Below, piece by piece: positions 23,553 through 34,294 of a DNA stretch of 64,000 nt (its first letter is position 1; each line of letters opens with the position of its first letter). The translations under genes and the position numbers were made by a program. Under the pieces are notes generated by a model. The model did not search any database. It saw only the letters and a program-made list of their open reading frames with translations, and was not told the origin of the DNA. The stretch is from Sipunculus nudus (Eukaryota > Annelida > Sipuncula > Golfingiida > Sipunculidae), in the NCBI GenBank assembly GCA_026874595.1, contig CM049312.1, positions 55,805,429-55,869,428 on the forward strand. The letters run 5' to 3'.

Positions 23553-23685
23553 AGAAGCGGACCCAGCGGGACTCCATGCAGTGGGTCCGTATCCCATTTT
23601 CAGCCACCGCAACCTTTTTTCATCGTATCAGACAAATTTTGAGGACTGAAACCCCCGCCACCACCCCTGCCCTGTTCCTGAAATT
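23553..23685. mobile_element. Fragment related to the hAT-like MITE
   Basis: Starts CAGAAGCGGACCCAG and shares GGGTCCG and a GCAAC.TTTTTT segment with 22159-22374. The right end is not clear. Confidence 0.45.
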
Positions 23686-23948
23686 GTGACCTTGAATTAG
23701 GTATTGTCATTAATCATCGTGGTTGAACTCTCCATTTCATAAAGCGAGAAACATGTGTTTTTCTCTTTTACTGACCACGCACGTGGGTCAAATCCCTCAC
23801 TGAAAGCAAGCGTTATTCATATGAACAATAGTCCTTATAGTGTTAGAGGTTAAGTGACCACGATGCACTCATTCCGGTGTTTGCCGAAGGCATTTCGGCG
23901 GTGCTTGGTAAAAAAAAACGGAAAAATCACTCAAAATTATATGTATAT

Positions 23949-24282
23949 GGCCAAAATAAAAAAAAGGTATGGTTCTCAGGCACTTTTATTCAGAAATCAA
24001 TGCTGGCGGGCGCAATTTTTATTTTAATTTTTTTGGCATGTTTCGATAAAAATGTCAAATGATAAGGGAAAAGCATGAAAATAACAGTTTTATTTTGCTC
24101 AATAAGTAAAAGCACTACAAAACAAAGGAAATTGTATGGTTTTATCTTCTTGAAAGAAATGTCGGAGCGGCAGCAGCTCAAAATTGGAAAGTTTTTATTG
24201 AAAATCAAAATAAAAAATTTAGCAGGGGTTTAAAATTGATGCGGGCGGTGCCTGAGAACCAAACCTTTAATTTTTTTTGGCC
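23949..24282 (+). mobile_element. Harbinger-like MITE, copy 1, 334 bp
   Basis: Ends GGCCAAAA...TTTTGGCC. The TIRs extend inward through GGTATGGTTCTCAGGCAC and, at the other side, GTGCCTGAGAACC. Flanked by TAT on both sides (23946-23948 and 24283-24285), a 3-bp duplication as in PIF/Harbinger elements. The same element lies in opposite orientation at 60017-60354 and internally deleted at 36233-36475. It encodes no protein. Confidence 0.9.
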
Positions 24283-24544
24283 TATTAAAAATTATTTATT
24301 TTCATATCGCCTATGTCACTGCGGGGATAATAACCTTTAAAATGATGTATGGCACAATATTGTACACAACGCGGTTTTATAGAACATTGCGAACAAACGT
24401 GAACCGAATTCCTTTTATAAGTATTAGATAATTAACATCATAGGGATTTAAGACACAATTGAAAATATAATTTCACAGGTTTTGACAGTATACGGGAGAA
24501 TGTCTCCATGCTGTATATATTCCTCAGTTCGCGGTCGCATTCTG

Positions 24545-24640
24545 GAGCCCAACCCCTTCGGTGTCCGAAATATGCATGGACGAGGTAACATGCCGCGTGC
24601 ATTCACGCATAGAAAACATACCTGACCTCGTGTTCATATA
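24545..24640. repeat. Family D dispersed repeat, copy 3
   Basis: Matches 18785-18870, with AACCCCTTCGGTGTCCGAAA conserved and later CCTCGTGTTCA. Only this half of the family is present. Confidence 0.6.
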
Positions 24641-24899
24641 CCATATTATTCACGTTCGTGTTAAAGTACTTCTTATGCTATCCCTTACCATATCAACGGC
24701 CTGGAGTCGAGTGACCTTTTGTTCGGCGATGTATAAATGCTAGTTTAGCATAGAATTGCGATGTATAAATTTTTATTAAAGCATATTTTAGCAAGGATGT
24801 ACCTTGTGCGCGTCCAGTGTAAATGATCAGAAGAATACTTTCTGAGGTATAGACATTAAAGATAACAACGTTCAGATAAATTTGCATTTCAGAATCGTC

Positions 24900-24929
24900 A
24901 ATAATAATAATAATAATAATAATAATAAT
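24900..24929. repeat. (ATA)n microsatellite
   Basis: Ten ATA units. Confidence 0.97.
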
Positions 24930-25298
24930 CCAGAGTAGAAAAATATAAATTGATCGTATTAAAATTTATGCTCAATCCTAAGGATGATAAAGGAAAACAT
25001 AAATAAATGAATAAAATAATAAAAAAAATATTAGTAAAATCAGCCCTTACTCTTTAACACACACTCCCTCTTTGTGTCTAGGCTATATCTATATTCGATC
25101 GATAGACTCTCTCTCTCTCTCCCTCCCTCTCTCTCTCTGTTTTGATGACGTCAGGGGACCGCCCCTGGTACATCACATCTGAATGACCAATGTGTCTGGA
25201 CATGCGCAGTCAGAGACCCTGTCTGCCGTGACGACTCGGGGGTCCGCACTGTGTATTACACACAGACCACATACACACACACGGTACATTATTCAAAC

Positions 25299-25333
25299 AA
25301 TCACGCCCCGCGAAGATGGAAGATTATACTACT
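25299..25333 (+). repeat. 35-bp exact repeat, second copy (see 3824)
   Basis: Identical to 3824-3858. It abuts the small foldback at 25334. Confidence 0.6.
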
Positions 25334-25421
25334 ACAGTCAAGCCCGCTTTTTGTCATGTCGGTGGTGCATGCATAAATTATGATAATAACCGGGATGACA
25401 TTATGCGGGCTTCAACATGGA
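25334..25421. repeat. 88-bp foldback, MITE-like
   Basis: Arms AAGCCCGCTTTTTGTCATG and, inverted, AAGCCCGCATAATGTCATC around a short centre. It lies between the 35-bp repeat and the truncated LINE. Copy 1 of the 35-bp repeat (3824) lacks it. Confidence 0.55.
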
Positions 25422-25439
25422 TGTCCTTTTGAGTCTTAG

Positions 25440-28330
25440 AAGAGGCGTTATGTACTACAACAATTAGGACTACAGGAGCTCATTTCTGGACCAACAAGAG
25501 TAACAGAGAATAGTTCTAGTTTGTTTGATTTGCTAATAACTGATTCGCCCGGACGTCTTACTAATGTTCACTTAATGTCACCGCATTCAAACTGCGACAA
25601 TGCTGTCACGGCCTGGTCGGTTTTGCTTAAAGTATATAAACCGAAATCATACGAACGTGAAATTTTTAAATATAACGAAATAAATTTTACAATGCTTGGA
25701 GAATGTCTTCAAAATGCTCCATGGGATACTTTCTATGATATTTTTGACTCCGTAGATGACATTGCAAAATCAGTCTGTGATATTATTACGTATGCTATTA
25801 AACAATCTGTTCCATCAAAGACTGTAACCATACGACCAACTGACAAGCCGTGGATGAATGCAAACATAAGACGCATGATAAGACAAAGAAACATATCATG
25901 GAAAAAATTTAAAAATAATAACCAACCAGAACATTATGCGTCTTTTAAAAATCAAGAAACATGGTTGTATCCGAGATCAGAAAGCAAAAGAAAAGTTATT
26001 AGAATAAAATAAGTAATCAGCTAGACGTAGAGTATCATGATTCTAAGCTGTGGTGGAAAATCTTTCATGGCTTGCTTGGCACAAAAAACACATTCCCCAA
26101 TACCACCACTGGAAGTGGATTTAGACATCATACATGACCCAATTGAAAAGGCTGAAGCCTTCAATAATTACTTTAGTAGTCAGGCCATCCTTTCCGAAGA
26201 TGTCGATTCCACGCCGCTCCCACCACTGAATTATATACATGATCTTTTGTCATCACTTCAACTAAAACCTACGGATGTAGAACAGGTCATGAACAATCTT
26301 ATAGTGGGTAAAGCCATAGGTCCTGGTGGAATATGTAATCTCATTTAAAAAAAAAAAGATGTCTGGCATACTTGCCACTCCGCTTTGCAAATTATTTAAC
26401 AGGTCATTGTTAACCGGAAAATTTCCTTCTATATGGAAAACAGCGAATGTTATTCCTGTATTTAAAAAAGGAGACCGTTCCAGAATCCGAAATTATAGAC
26501 CCATTTCGCTCTTGAATAATGTATACAAAATATTCGAGAGGTTAGTCTATAATAAATGTTTTGAATACTTCACTCGGCACACATACCAATAAATTCTGCA
26601 TACAAGAAAAATGATAGTTCATTGTACCAGCTGATTGAACTTGTTAACATTATATATAAGGGATTTGATGAAGGTATGGATACAAGATTAATCTGCCTCG
26701 TGTATCCAAGGCCTTTGACAAGGTGTGGCACAGGGGTCTCCTTTTTAAATTGCAGCAAATGGGCATTTCAGGACAAATTCTAGAATGGTTCGGGTCCTAT
26801 CTACCCGATAGATCACAGATAGTTCTACTCCAGGGCCACAGATCGAAACACTGTTCATGTGCAAGCAGGGTTCCACAGGGCTCTATTCTCGGGCCGCTGT
26901 TATACTTAGTTTATGTTAATGATATATCTAATGGTATCACAAACACTATACGTATGTACGCTGACGATACTTGCTTGTACACCCAGATTAAATCACCTGT
27001 AGCCTTGGCCCAATCTCTAAATAGTGACCTATTAAAATTAAAGGAATGGTCTTCACAATGGCACATTAATTTCAATTGTACAAAGTCAAAAGTCATAACC
27101 TTTTCAAGGAAATATCAAGGACAATCTCACCCCGAGCTAATATTAAACAAAGCTGTTATATCTGAGGTAGAACAGTTATCCCATCTAGGAATATTGCTTT
27201 CTCAAGACTTGAGCTGGGTTGACCATATTCGGCACCTTTGTACTAAAGCATCAAGACGAAAAGGAATGCTTCAAAAATCCAAGTTCATTTTATCAAAAAG
27301 AGTCCTAGATAGACTGTATGAATCAATGGTGATTTTTGTCCTAGAATATGGGGATATACTGTTTAGCAATTGTTCAGCAATACAGGCGAGCAATCTAGAA
27401 AGTGTTCAGCGCAAAGGCATGCTACTGTGTACCGGCGCAACAAGATGGTGCAGCAACACAAAACTGTTAAACGAGCTTGGTTGGCCTACTTTGTTTGTCC
27501 GCAGGAAAGTAAAAATTGTCACGACCTTCTATAAAATTATAAACAATCTGGGTCCTCCCTATCTGATAGAGACATTATCTGGTTACAAATGCAAACAAGG
27601 ATCGTATAACCTTAGAAATGCCAGCGAGTACAGAGTTCCAGTATTCAGACTCCATGCCGGACAACACTCCTTAATTCCTACAGCAGTTAAAATTTGGAAT
27701 TCCTTACCAGAAAGGTGAGAACAATCACTTCTATCAGTGCATTTAAAAATGCACTCTGCGATATGTTTTATCCAAAAATGCCGCCAAATTATTTCTTTTG
27801 TGGTAAACGACGTGATAATATCCTACACATTGTTCATTATTCCTTAGACTGCCCACTTTATCCTGAAAAGAGACGCACACTTCTTGCTAGTATGCAGGAA
27901 TTTTGCTGTTTTAAATTTCAACATATAACTGAAAATTACTCTAGGAAAGCTAAGTTAGAAATAGTTAGAATTTTACTTTGTGGCAGCTGCTCCCTGACCT
28001 TCACAGATAATTTCAAACTCTTTGGTCACGTATACAGATACATTAGGGACAAAAAACGATTTTGATGTTAAGGTAATTTCATTTAAACTGTCGGACACTT
28101 TCATGGATCTAATGTAACAATGTAATAGGCACTATTGTATGTACAGTATGTGTGTGTTTGTCTGTGTTAAACGTATATATGTTTGTTCAAACTATGTCAG
28201 TGTTACTATGTTCATTTGTCATCACCATGTATTTGTATTGAACTTTTGTTTGTATATATGTTTCCCAGGAAAATATTTGCATTAGCCTAACGGCTATTTT
28301 TTGTAATCCTGGTTAAATAAATATGTTTAA
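25440..28330 (+). pseudogene. Jockey/CR1-group LINE, endonuclease end to 3' tail, degenerate
   Basis: Begins within the endonuclease C-terminus (LISGPTRVTENSSSLFDLLI near 25470-25530). The linker holds the RPTDKPWMNANIRRMIRQRN block near 25840. Reverse transcriptase motifs follow: VIPVFKKGDRSRIRNYRPIS (26440-26510), KAFDKVWHRG (26705), VPQGSILGPLLYLVYVND (26868), YADD (26957-26968), and the C-terminal domain with WNSLPE (27695). A last zinc-ribbon-like cysteine segment reaches the stop near 28063. The 3' UTR ends CTGGTTAAATAAATATG. At least five frameshifts break the frame (near 25960, 26120, 26340, 26590, 27710). It is 5'-truncated. The catalytic box is intact, unlike the LINE at 8.7 kb, and the sequence belongs to a different family. 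Confidence 0.9.
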
Positions 28331-29028
28331 ACCAACATAAACTGCATAGAAACATGCACTGAATCAAATCTTCACTGCAGTTAGATTTTTATTGCTTACA
28401 AAGTCTAAATGGTAATTCATATTTTTTACACGAGCATTTAAGCCTGTTACACAAGGTTCTTCGTTTTTCATTTTACACATAATTTTGTAATTTTAAATTG
28501 ACAAAGCTGTTACTGATATAGTTTCTTCTTCATCCTTTTAATATTCACCTTCCTGTCCAAAGCCCAAAACAAAGGTTCTCCAATTTAATTTACAATGAAA
28601 ACATGTAATTAATTATTGCAATTTTGGTCTTACAATAAGACATGAGTAAATCATTTGTCCTTTGTCTTCCACGGTTGCATATTTATAACAATTTTCAGAA
28701 ACTGTCTTTTTCCATTTATATAAATCTTAACCAGAAACTACAATGTCATGTAACAATTTTTAGTTAAAATCTGCTTCTTTAGGAATTACTTCCCTTTCAA
28801 CCTTTCTTAAATAAAAGTTCTTGAAAATATGACTGTTAGTTTCTGATAAAAAAATTATATGTGATATTCCACATTTTATGGGATGATGGTTTAACTAATT
28901 TATGTTAAAGAAAACAATTATTAAATATCTGTGTTATTAATATATTAATATGTAACAATTTAATAACCAATCATAAAAAACAATTCAGATATTCTTGGAT
29001 TGCCGTGTTTTGTCTCTGAACAATAAAA
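28331..29028. other. No gene seen
   Basis: AT-rich sequence without frames or recognisable repeats. Confidence 0.5.
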
Positions 29029-29317
29029 TATATATGTTTTTGACCGGGTTCCGCCGCCACCGCTGCCGTATTCGTTTCCGGAGAACTCCTCTGAGACTAC
29101 TGGACTGATTTTTTCCGAAACTTGCATAACTATCGGGTCACATGTGAACTGGTGCCTAACCAATTGGCGTTGACCTGTGACCATTCCTCTCTGCCCAGCG
29201 TCCATTTGTGCGTCTGTTTCCACACATAAACCCACATATCTCGGGAACCGTTTGACCGATCAGGAAAAAGAAATTTGTACAAATGTAGCCCTTGGATAGC
29301 TTTATAACATACACAAA
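29029..29317 (+). repeat. Family B, copy 2, left half
   Basis: Homologous to 369-688 and 62060-62340 but lacking the hairpin. It stops exactly at ACATACACAAA, where the reverse family A element begins. The rest of the copy continues at 31220. Confidence 0.85.
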
Positions 29318-31219
29318 CAAGAGGCCCATGGGCCATGACGCTCAGCTTAATTTGACTGGGTGCTCATTTCTTTTACTATTGTTATATACTGTCTGTGAGA
29401 ATAGCCTATGGCTAATGAAAATGTGTTGAATAATGGACAGAGAATAAAAATGTCACAATAAAGGGTTCCAAGGAAAATGGATACCCTGTATGTCTGGGTG
29501 CTCAAAATCATTTTCTGGTCCATAGCTAGCAGAAAATAGGTCACCATGATCCAATTTCAGGTGTCAAAGGAGAATTGCCGAGGACAACCTCAGTGTCATG
29601 TCTGACTGCTCAGAAACATGTTTCTGGTCAGTAGCTTGCAGAATATAGGTCACCATGACCTAGTTCAGGTTTCCAAGGAGGTTTGCGTAGAACCTCCTAG
29701 AATGTTGCGTAAGAAGATTCAAGGCCTTATGGAACATTATGTGACCAGTCTTACTGTCTGGCTGTTTATATAACATCTTTTCCTAGAGGTCGCAAAATGT
29801 AGGTCATAGTGACCTAATTTCAGTTTTCTAAGGACATTTGCCAAGGACGTCTCAGAATGTCATATTACTAGATTCTAGGCCAAACATATACAATGTTAGC
29901 CCTATCTGACTTTCTGGGTGCTCAAAATCCTGTTTTCCGCCTGTAGATCACAAAATATAGGTCACCATGACCTAAATTCAGGTTTCAAAGGAGATTTGCC
30001 TAGAACCTCCCTGGATATTGTGTAAGAAGAATCTAGGACTAATGGGTACAATTTTTGCCTTTTATGTCTGGGTGCTCAAAACCATTTTTCAGCCCAAAAG
30101 TCACAGAATATGGGTCACCATGACCTAATTTCAGGTTTCCTAGGACATTTGACTACGACCTCCCTCAATGTTACATTAGGAGATTCTAGGCCTAATAAAT
30201 ACAAAAGTGTCCTGTGTGACTGTCTGGGTGCTTATATGACTTCTTTTCCTATAGGTTGCAAAATATACGTCATGGTGACCTAATTTCAGTTTACCATGGA
30301 ACTTTGCCATGGACGTTTTAGAAAGTTACATCAGGAGAATCTAGGCCTAACAAATACAATGTTTGCCCTGCTTGACTTTCTTGATGCTCAAAATCCTGTT
30401 TTCGTCCTGTAGGTCACAAAATATAGGTCACCATGACCTAATTTTAGGTTTCCAAGGGGATTTTTCAAGAAACTCCCAGGATACTGTGTGAGAAGAGTCT
30501 AGGCCTAACAGATAGGATTTGTGGCCATCTGACAATCAGGTGTTTATACAACATCTTTTTTTTCTATAGGTCGCAGAATATTGGTCTGATGACCTATTTT
30601 CAGGTTTCCAAGAACAATTGCCTCAGACCTCCCTAAATGCCACGTATGAGGTTTCTAGGCCTAATGGATACAACTTGAGCCCGATCTGACTGTCTGGGTG
30701 CTCAAAATCATGTTTTTGGCCTGTAGGTCAAAAAAAGGTCACTATGACCTAATTTTAGGTTTCAAAGAAGGTTTGCCAAGAAACTCCCAGGATATTGTGT
30801 TAGATGATTCTGGACCTCACAGATACAATTTCTCCCCATCTGACATTCAGGGTGCTCAAGTGACATCTTTTCCCTATAGATCGCAGAATATAGTTCTCAG
30901 TGACCTAGTTTCAGAGTCCTAAGGATATTTGCCAAGGATCATTTTAAATATCAGGTTAGAGGATTCTAGGCCTGATGGATACAATTTGAGCCCTGTCTGA
31001 CTGTTTCGGTGCTCAAAATCATGTTTCGGCCCGTAGGTCACAAAATATAGGTCAACATGACCTAATTTCGGGTTTCCAAGGAGATTTGCCCAGGACCTCC
31101 CTGGATTTACAGTTAGAAGTTCTAGGTCAAACGGTGACGATTTGTGCCCTGTTAACGGCGGACGGACGCTGGACAAAGTGTGATCGCTATAGCTCAGATG
31201 ACCTACAGTCAGCTGAGCT
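29318..31219 (-). mobile_element. Family A (pearl/HINE-like) element, reverse, with 156-bp core array
   Basis: Read on plus it starts CAAGAGGCCCATGGGCC and ends with the hairpin AGCTCAGATGA/TCAGCTGAGCT, so it lies in minus orientation. The core is about ten tandem units of 155-158 bp. Landmark GGGTGCTCAAAA or its variants recur near 29495, 29604, 29762, 29912, 30068, 30224, 30382, 30538, 30693, 30848 and 31006. A short GTCCG-type run is next to the hairpin. It splits family B: three A on the left and five on the right, against six in the uninterrupted copy at 62340. This gives a 2-bp duplication. No protein is encoded. Confidence 0.9.
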
Positions 31220-31560
31220 AAAAATGGTGGCGCCACCTGCAACCATGTTTGCACAGTGTCCATCTGTTCGTCTGTCTTTGGTTAAAATCACTCATATCTC
31301 TGCAGTGGTTTGACCAATTCACCTGAAATTCGGCATGCGTATGCATCCTGGATGGCTTTCTTGATTTTGTGTCAGGTGGCGCCACTTACTCTCACGTTCA
31401 GGCTGCAGACATCCAGGCTTATATCTCAGGACTGGTTTGACTTATCTGCCTAAAATTCTGCAATTGTATACAACTTGGATAACTTTCTTGATTTTGTGGC
31501 AGGTGGCGCAACCTACATACACATTTCGGCTGCACACATCCATGCTAATATGCAACACAC
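31220..31560 (+). repeat. Family B, copy 2, right half
   Basis: Matches 62341-62455 (ATGGTGGCGCCACCTGCAAC, CACTCATATCTCTGCAGTGG). It extends further as two units bounded by GGTGGCGC near 31227, 31376 and 31502. Confidence 0.85.
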
Positions 31561-32500
31561 CTCTCTCTATTTCCACTTGCCACTCAATCCATGCCTCTCT
31601 TCACCCGTCCCACTCTGGTTTCGGCGGATACACGTAGTCGCTTGTCGACTACCCGTATTCTAGTTCCTACAACAGTTCATTTAAACCTCGGCTTTTATTT
31701 CTTTTTAGTTATTTTATGAATTCATCTGTTTCATTTTCTGTTAAGAAACCCTCACAGTTGTCTCTTCCAACTTTGGTTATGAGCAAATATTTACATTATC
31801 TTCTATTTTTATATGATCAAAGTCATACATTTTTTTATAATAGAAAGCCACATTTTTTCATAATTTCATTGTCTATGATTATTCGTTTATCACCAATATG
31901 TAATTTTTTATAACATTTTTAGAAATGTTTGCCGTTATGATTCAAGCCTAAGAAAATATGATGTACCCTTTTTTCCCTGTCCCCACCATTTTATCCTTGA
32001 ACGTATGTTAGCGCCGTCTACTCTATTACTATAAATATTTCCAATTTCCTATTTTAAATCTTTATTTTTTTCTGTTTTCTCATTTTGAGATATATCTTAA
32101 ATATCAATATTTGTTTATCTTAGTGTTAATGCTTAAAAATATGTTATTTTCTCCCTTCAAATTTCCTTTGAAAAATAATCAATGCAAAGGTTTTTATTTT
32201 ATACTTAAGTTTTTTCCAAAAATCAATTTTTAATATGGATCTTTGAAATTCATTTTTTTTTTCCTTAATCAAAACTTTCTTTTACCTTTGTAACATTTTA
32301 AAGTACCAGTTGCCATTGTTTAGGAATTTTTGGAGTTTTGTTTCCCCCAAGGCACTGCCTTATGCCACCACTGGAAGATTTTCCAGTGAACTTGATCGTG
32401 TTACCATCATTTTATCATACAGCCTTTGTCTTTGTGTTAGCATTCTTGTTGGTCGGATCATATCCACTGTATCAGTGAGGTCGTCACTCAGTGACAATAG
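31561..32500. other. No gene seen
   Basis: Pyrimidine-rich and AT-rich sequence with no supported frame. Confidence 0.45.
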
Positions 32501-32504
32501 AAAT

Positions 32505-33330
32505 AATAAAAGCCGTATCAGTAATTCTTCCCCGGCCTTGCACCTGGGTTTATCCGGGCTGTGATGTCATGGTTCAGTCCTGTCCTCCACCGATCTTTGG
32601 GTTGAAAAGAATCTTGGAACCACTTTGTACGAGGGCCTCTTTAAATTCGTCACACGATTTCCTTCATAACTTTATCCTTTATTTTTTTCCCAATCCGTTT
32701 TAGGTTTGAGCATCCTAGAAATTCATTTGCTTTATATGGGGTAGCTGGTTCCTTACTTTTAGCTGCAATATCAAGTTGACCTGAGCGAATAGCTCTTGGA
32801 TATTGGAAAGCATCTTCAACTGATCCAAAGAACAGTCCAAATACTTTGAACTCATGTAAGTGAAGTGATGACAAGGGTGTTCTAGAATCAAACGCTGACT
32901 GAGTCTTTTCATGACAAGCAACATAGGCTGTACATTAATTGGAGCCCTCCGAGTGACCTTCAGCATTGCACACCGCATAAACTTTCTGATTAACACATTT
33001 TGAGGTCCAGAGTCTTTTTGCTTAACTTTTCCACAGAAAGGCTGATCAGCAAAGCCAGGATGATATTTGTGAAATATCCCGCATTTGAAAGGACCACAGA
33101 CAGCCATTCGAGGAAGCGGTTTATCTTTTACACCAGCTTCAGCCGCATAGACAAATCTATCTCCATTTTTTATGGACGTTAATTTACCATCGTCTCTAAT
33201 GTGGCCAAATTTGATATCACCCCTGAGTTCAGCTCCTCTTCCATTTAGCAAGTCCCTTATGCCATCATTACTGGATGACAGGGGTAAGGCCTTTACAGTT
33301 ATTTTCACTGAAGCTTTGGCTGGGTCAGTA
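32505..33330 (-). pseudogene. LINE ORF1-like gene with RNA-binding domain, zinc knuckle and NADAR domain, decayed
   Basis: Minus strand, three parts in order. (1) 33308 to about 33070: a compact domain reading VKALPLSSSNDGIRDLL, then GAELRGDIKFGHIRDDGKLT, GDRFVY and CGIFHK. It resembles the nucleic-acid-binding domain found in ORF1 of many invertebrate LINEs. (2) About 32995-32940, shifted frame: a CCHC-like knuckle (VCNAEGHSEG). (3) About 32900 to 32510: a NADAR (YbiA-like) domain with EFKVFGLFFGSVEDAFQYPR, AIRSGQLDIAAK and, after another break, FKEALVQSG and GARPGKN. NADAR proteins are N-glycosidases acting on ADP-ribose-type or ribosylated substrates. At least two frameshifts and a stop make it non-functional; both ends are truncated. 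Assignment is by motif recognition. Confidence 0.7.
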
Positions 33331-33399
33331 TATCACTACGCTCCCGAGGCAGCGGAAATCTTGCGCTTCTAAAGAAGCTACTGATTTTCACGCTGCCAG

Positions 33400-34136
33400 C
33401 TTTGACCGTTTATGATATATTTAGACACCAGATGGCGGTCCGTTGTCCGCTGAAAAAACGTGCGTATGATGTGACAAGCAGCCAACCAGATGCCAATAAA
33501 CAAACACTCGACAGGCATCCTGGCTCCGCCCATAGCTGCACTTCAAGCGCCGCTTGATGAGAGTTAACGGTCGAATTTTAATTGCCCCCTCTGTATTCTC
33601 GCATCATAGACCGATTCGATTATGACATTATGACTGTGTTAGCGTAGCCATGTATCTGTTGTCCGCAGAAATGAAACCAGCCAATGAGATGTGCACGCAG
33701 CCTTTGTTGTTACGGTTCGTTTGAATTACAACTCGCCGGCCGGGCATCCTATGTGCCCAAGGCCCTAAGCAAACCACGTCTGGGGCAATTCTCTTTGAGC
33801 CTATGGCCTGTTCAGACGGTTACCGGGGCGATGAGCTGTCACTCAAAAGGAAATGAACATGATTGGCTCCGTGTATTCCTCGCTTGGCCTTGTCTTCCAG
33901 CACAAGGTCTCATCTTATTGGACAAAAATACAGTGCTGCCCTCTGGTGTAGCAATTCAGGATACGAGGTCATAACAAACAGCGCTTACGATATAAGGAGT
34001 AGGCCTATAGTTAAAGCCCTGTGTAAAGAGCGTACATATCACCGGTCAAAAAAGGATAATGCTCGTGGACCCGAACCAGCTGTTCACCTATGGCTATACC
34101 ATTTATCAATAACTAGCTTCTAGCTTCAATAGTTGT
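33400..34136. other. Unassigned GC-richer stretch
   Basis: The plus frame 33684-33974 is open for 96 codons but shows no domain; base composition rather than selection probably explains it. I could not tie it to a family. Confidence 0.3.
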
Positions 34137-34140
34137 TTAA

Positions 34141-34290
34141 TCACAGTCGCTTGAATCCTTAGTTTAAGTGGAAATGAGAAGAAAGTGACAGAGCATATTA
34201 CACCTCTTCAGTGATATACTCCTGTAATGCACAGTTTCGTCCAGTTCTCTATAAAAACACAACCGCAAAAAGGGATTCAAGCGACTCTGG
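34141..34290. mobile_element. 150-bp TTAA-flanked MITE (piggyBac-like)
   Basis: The end AGTCGCTTGAATCC at 34145-34158 is exactly inverted at 34273-34286. TTAA lies directly outside both ends (34137-34140 and 34291-34294), the target duplication of piggyBac transposons. Non-coding. Confidence 0.8.
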
Positions 34291-34294
34291 TTAA

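Noticed and set aside
31716-31913. Hydrophobic plus-strand frame
   Set aside because: Phe/Leu-rich reading of T-rich DNA without conserved features.
33684-33974. 96-codon plus-strand open frame
   Set aside because: No domain, no neighbouring exon signals, GC-rich composition explains the lack of stops.
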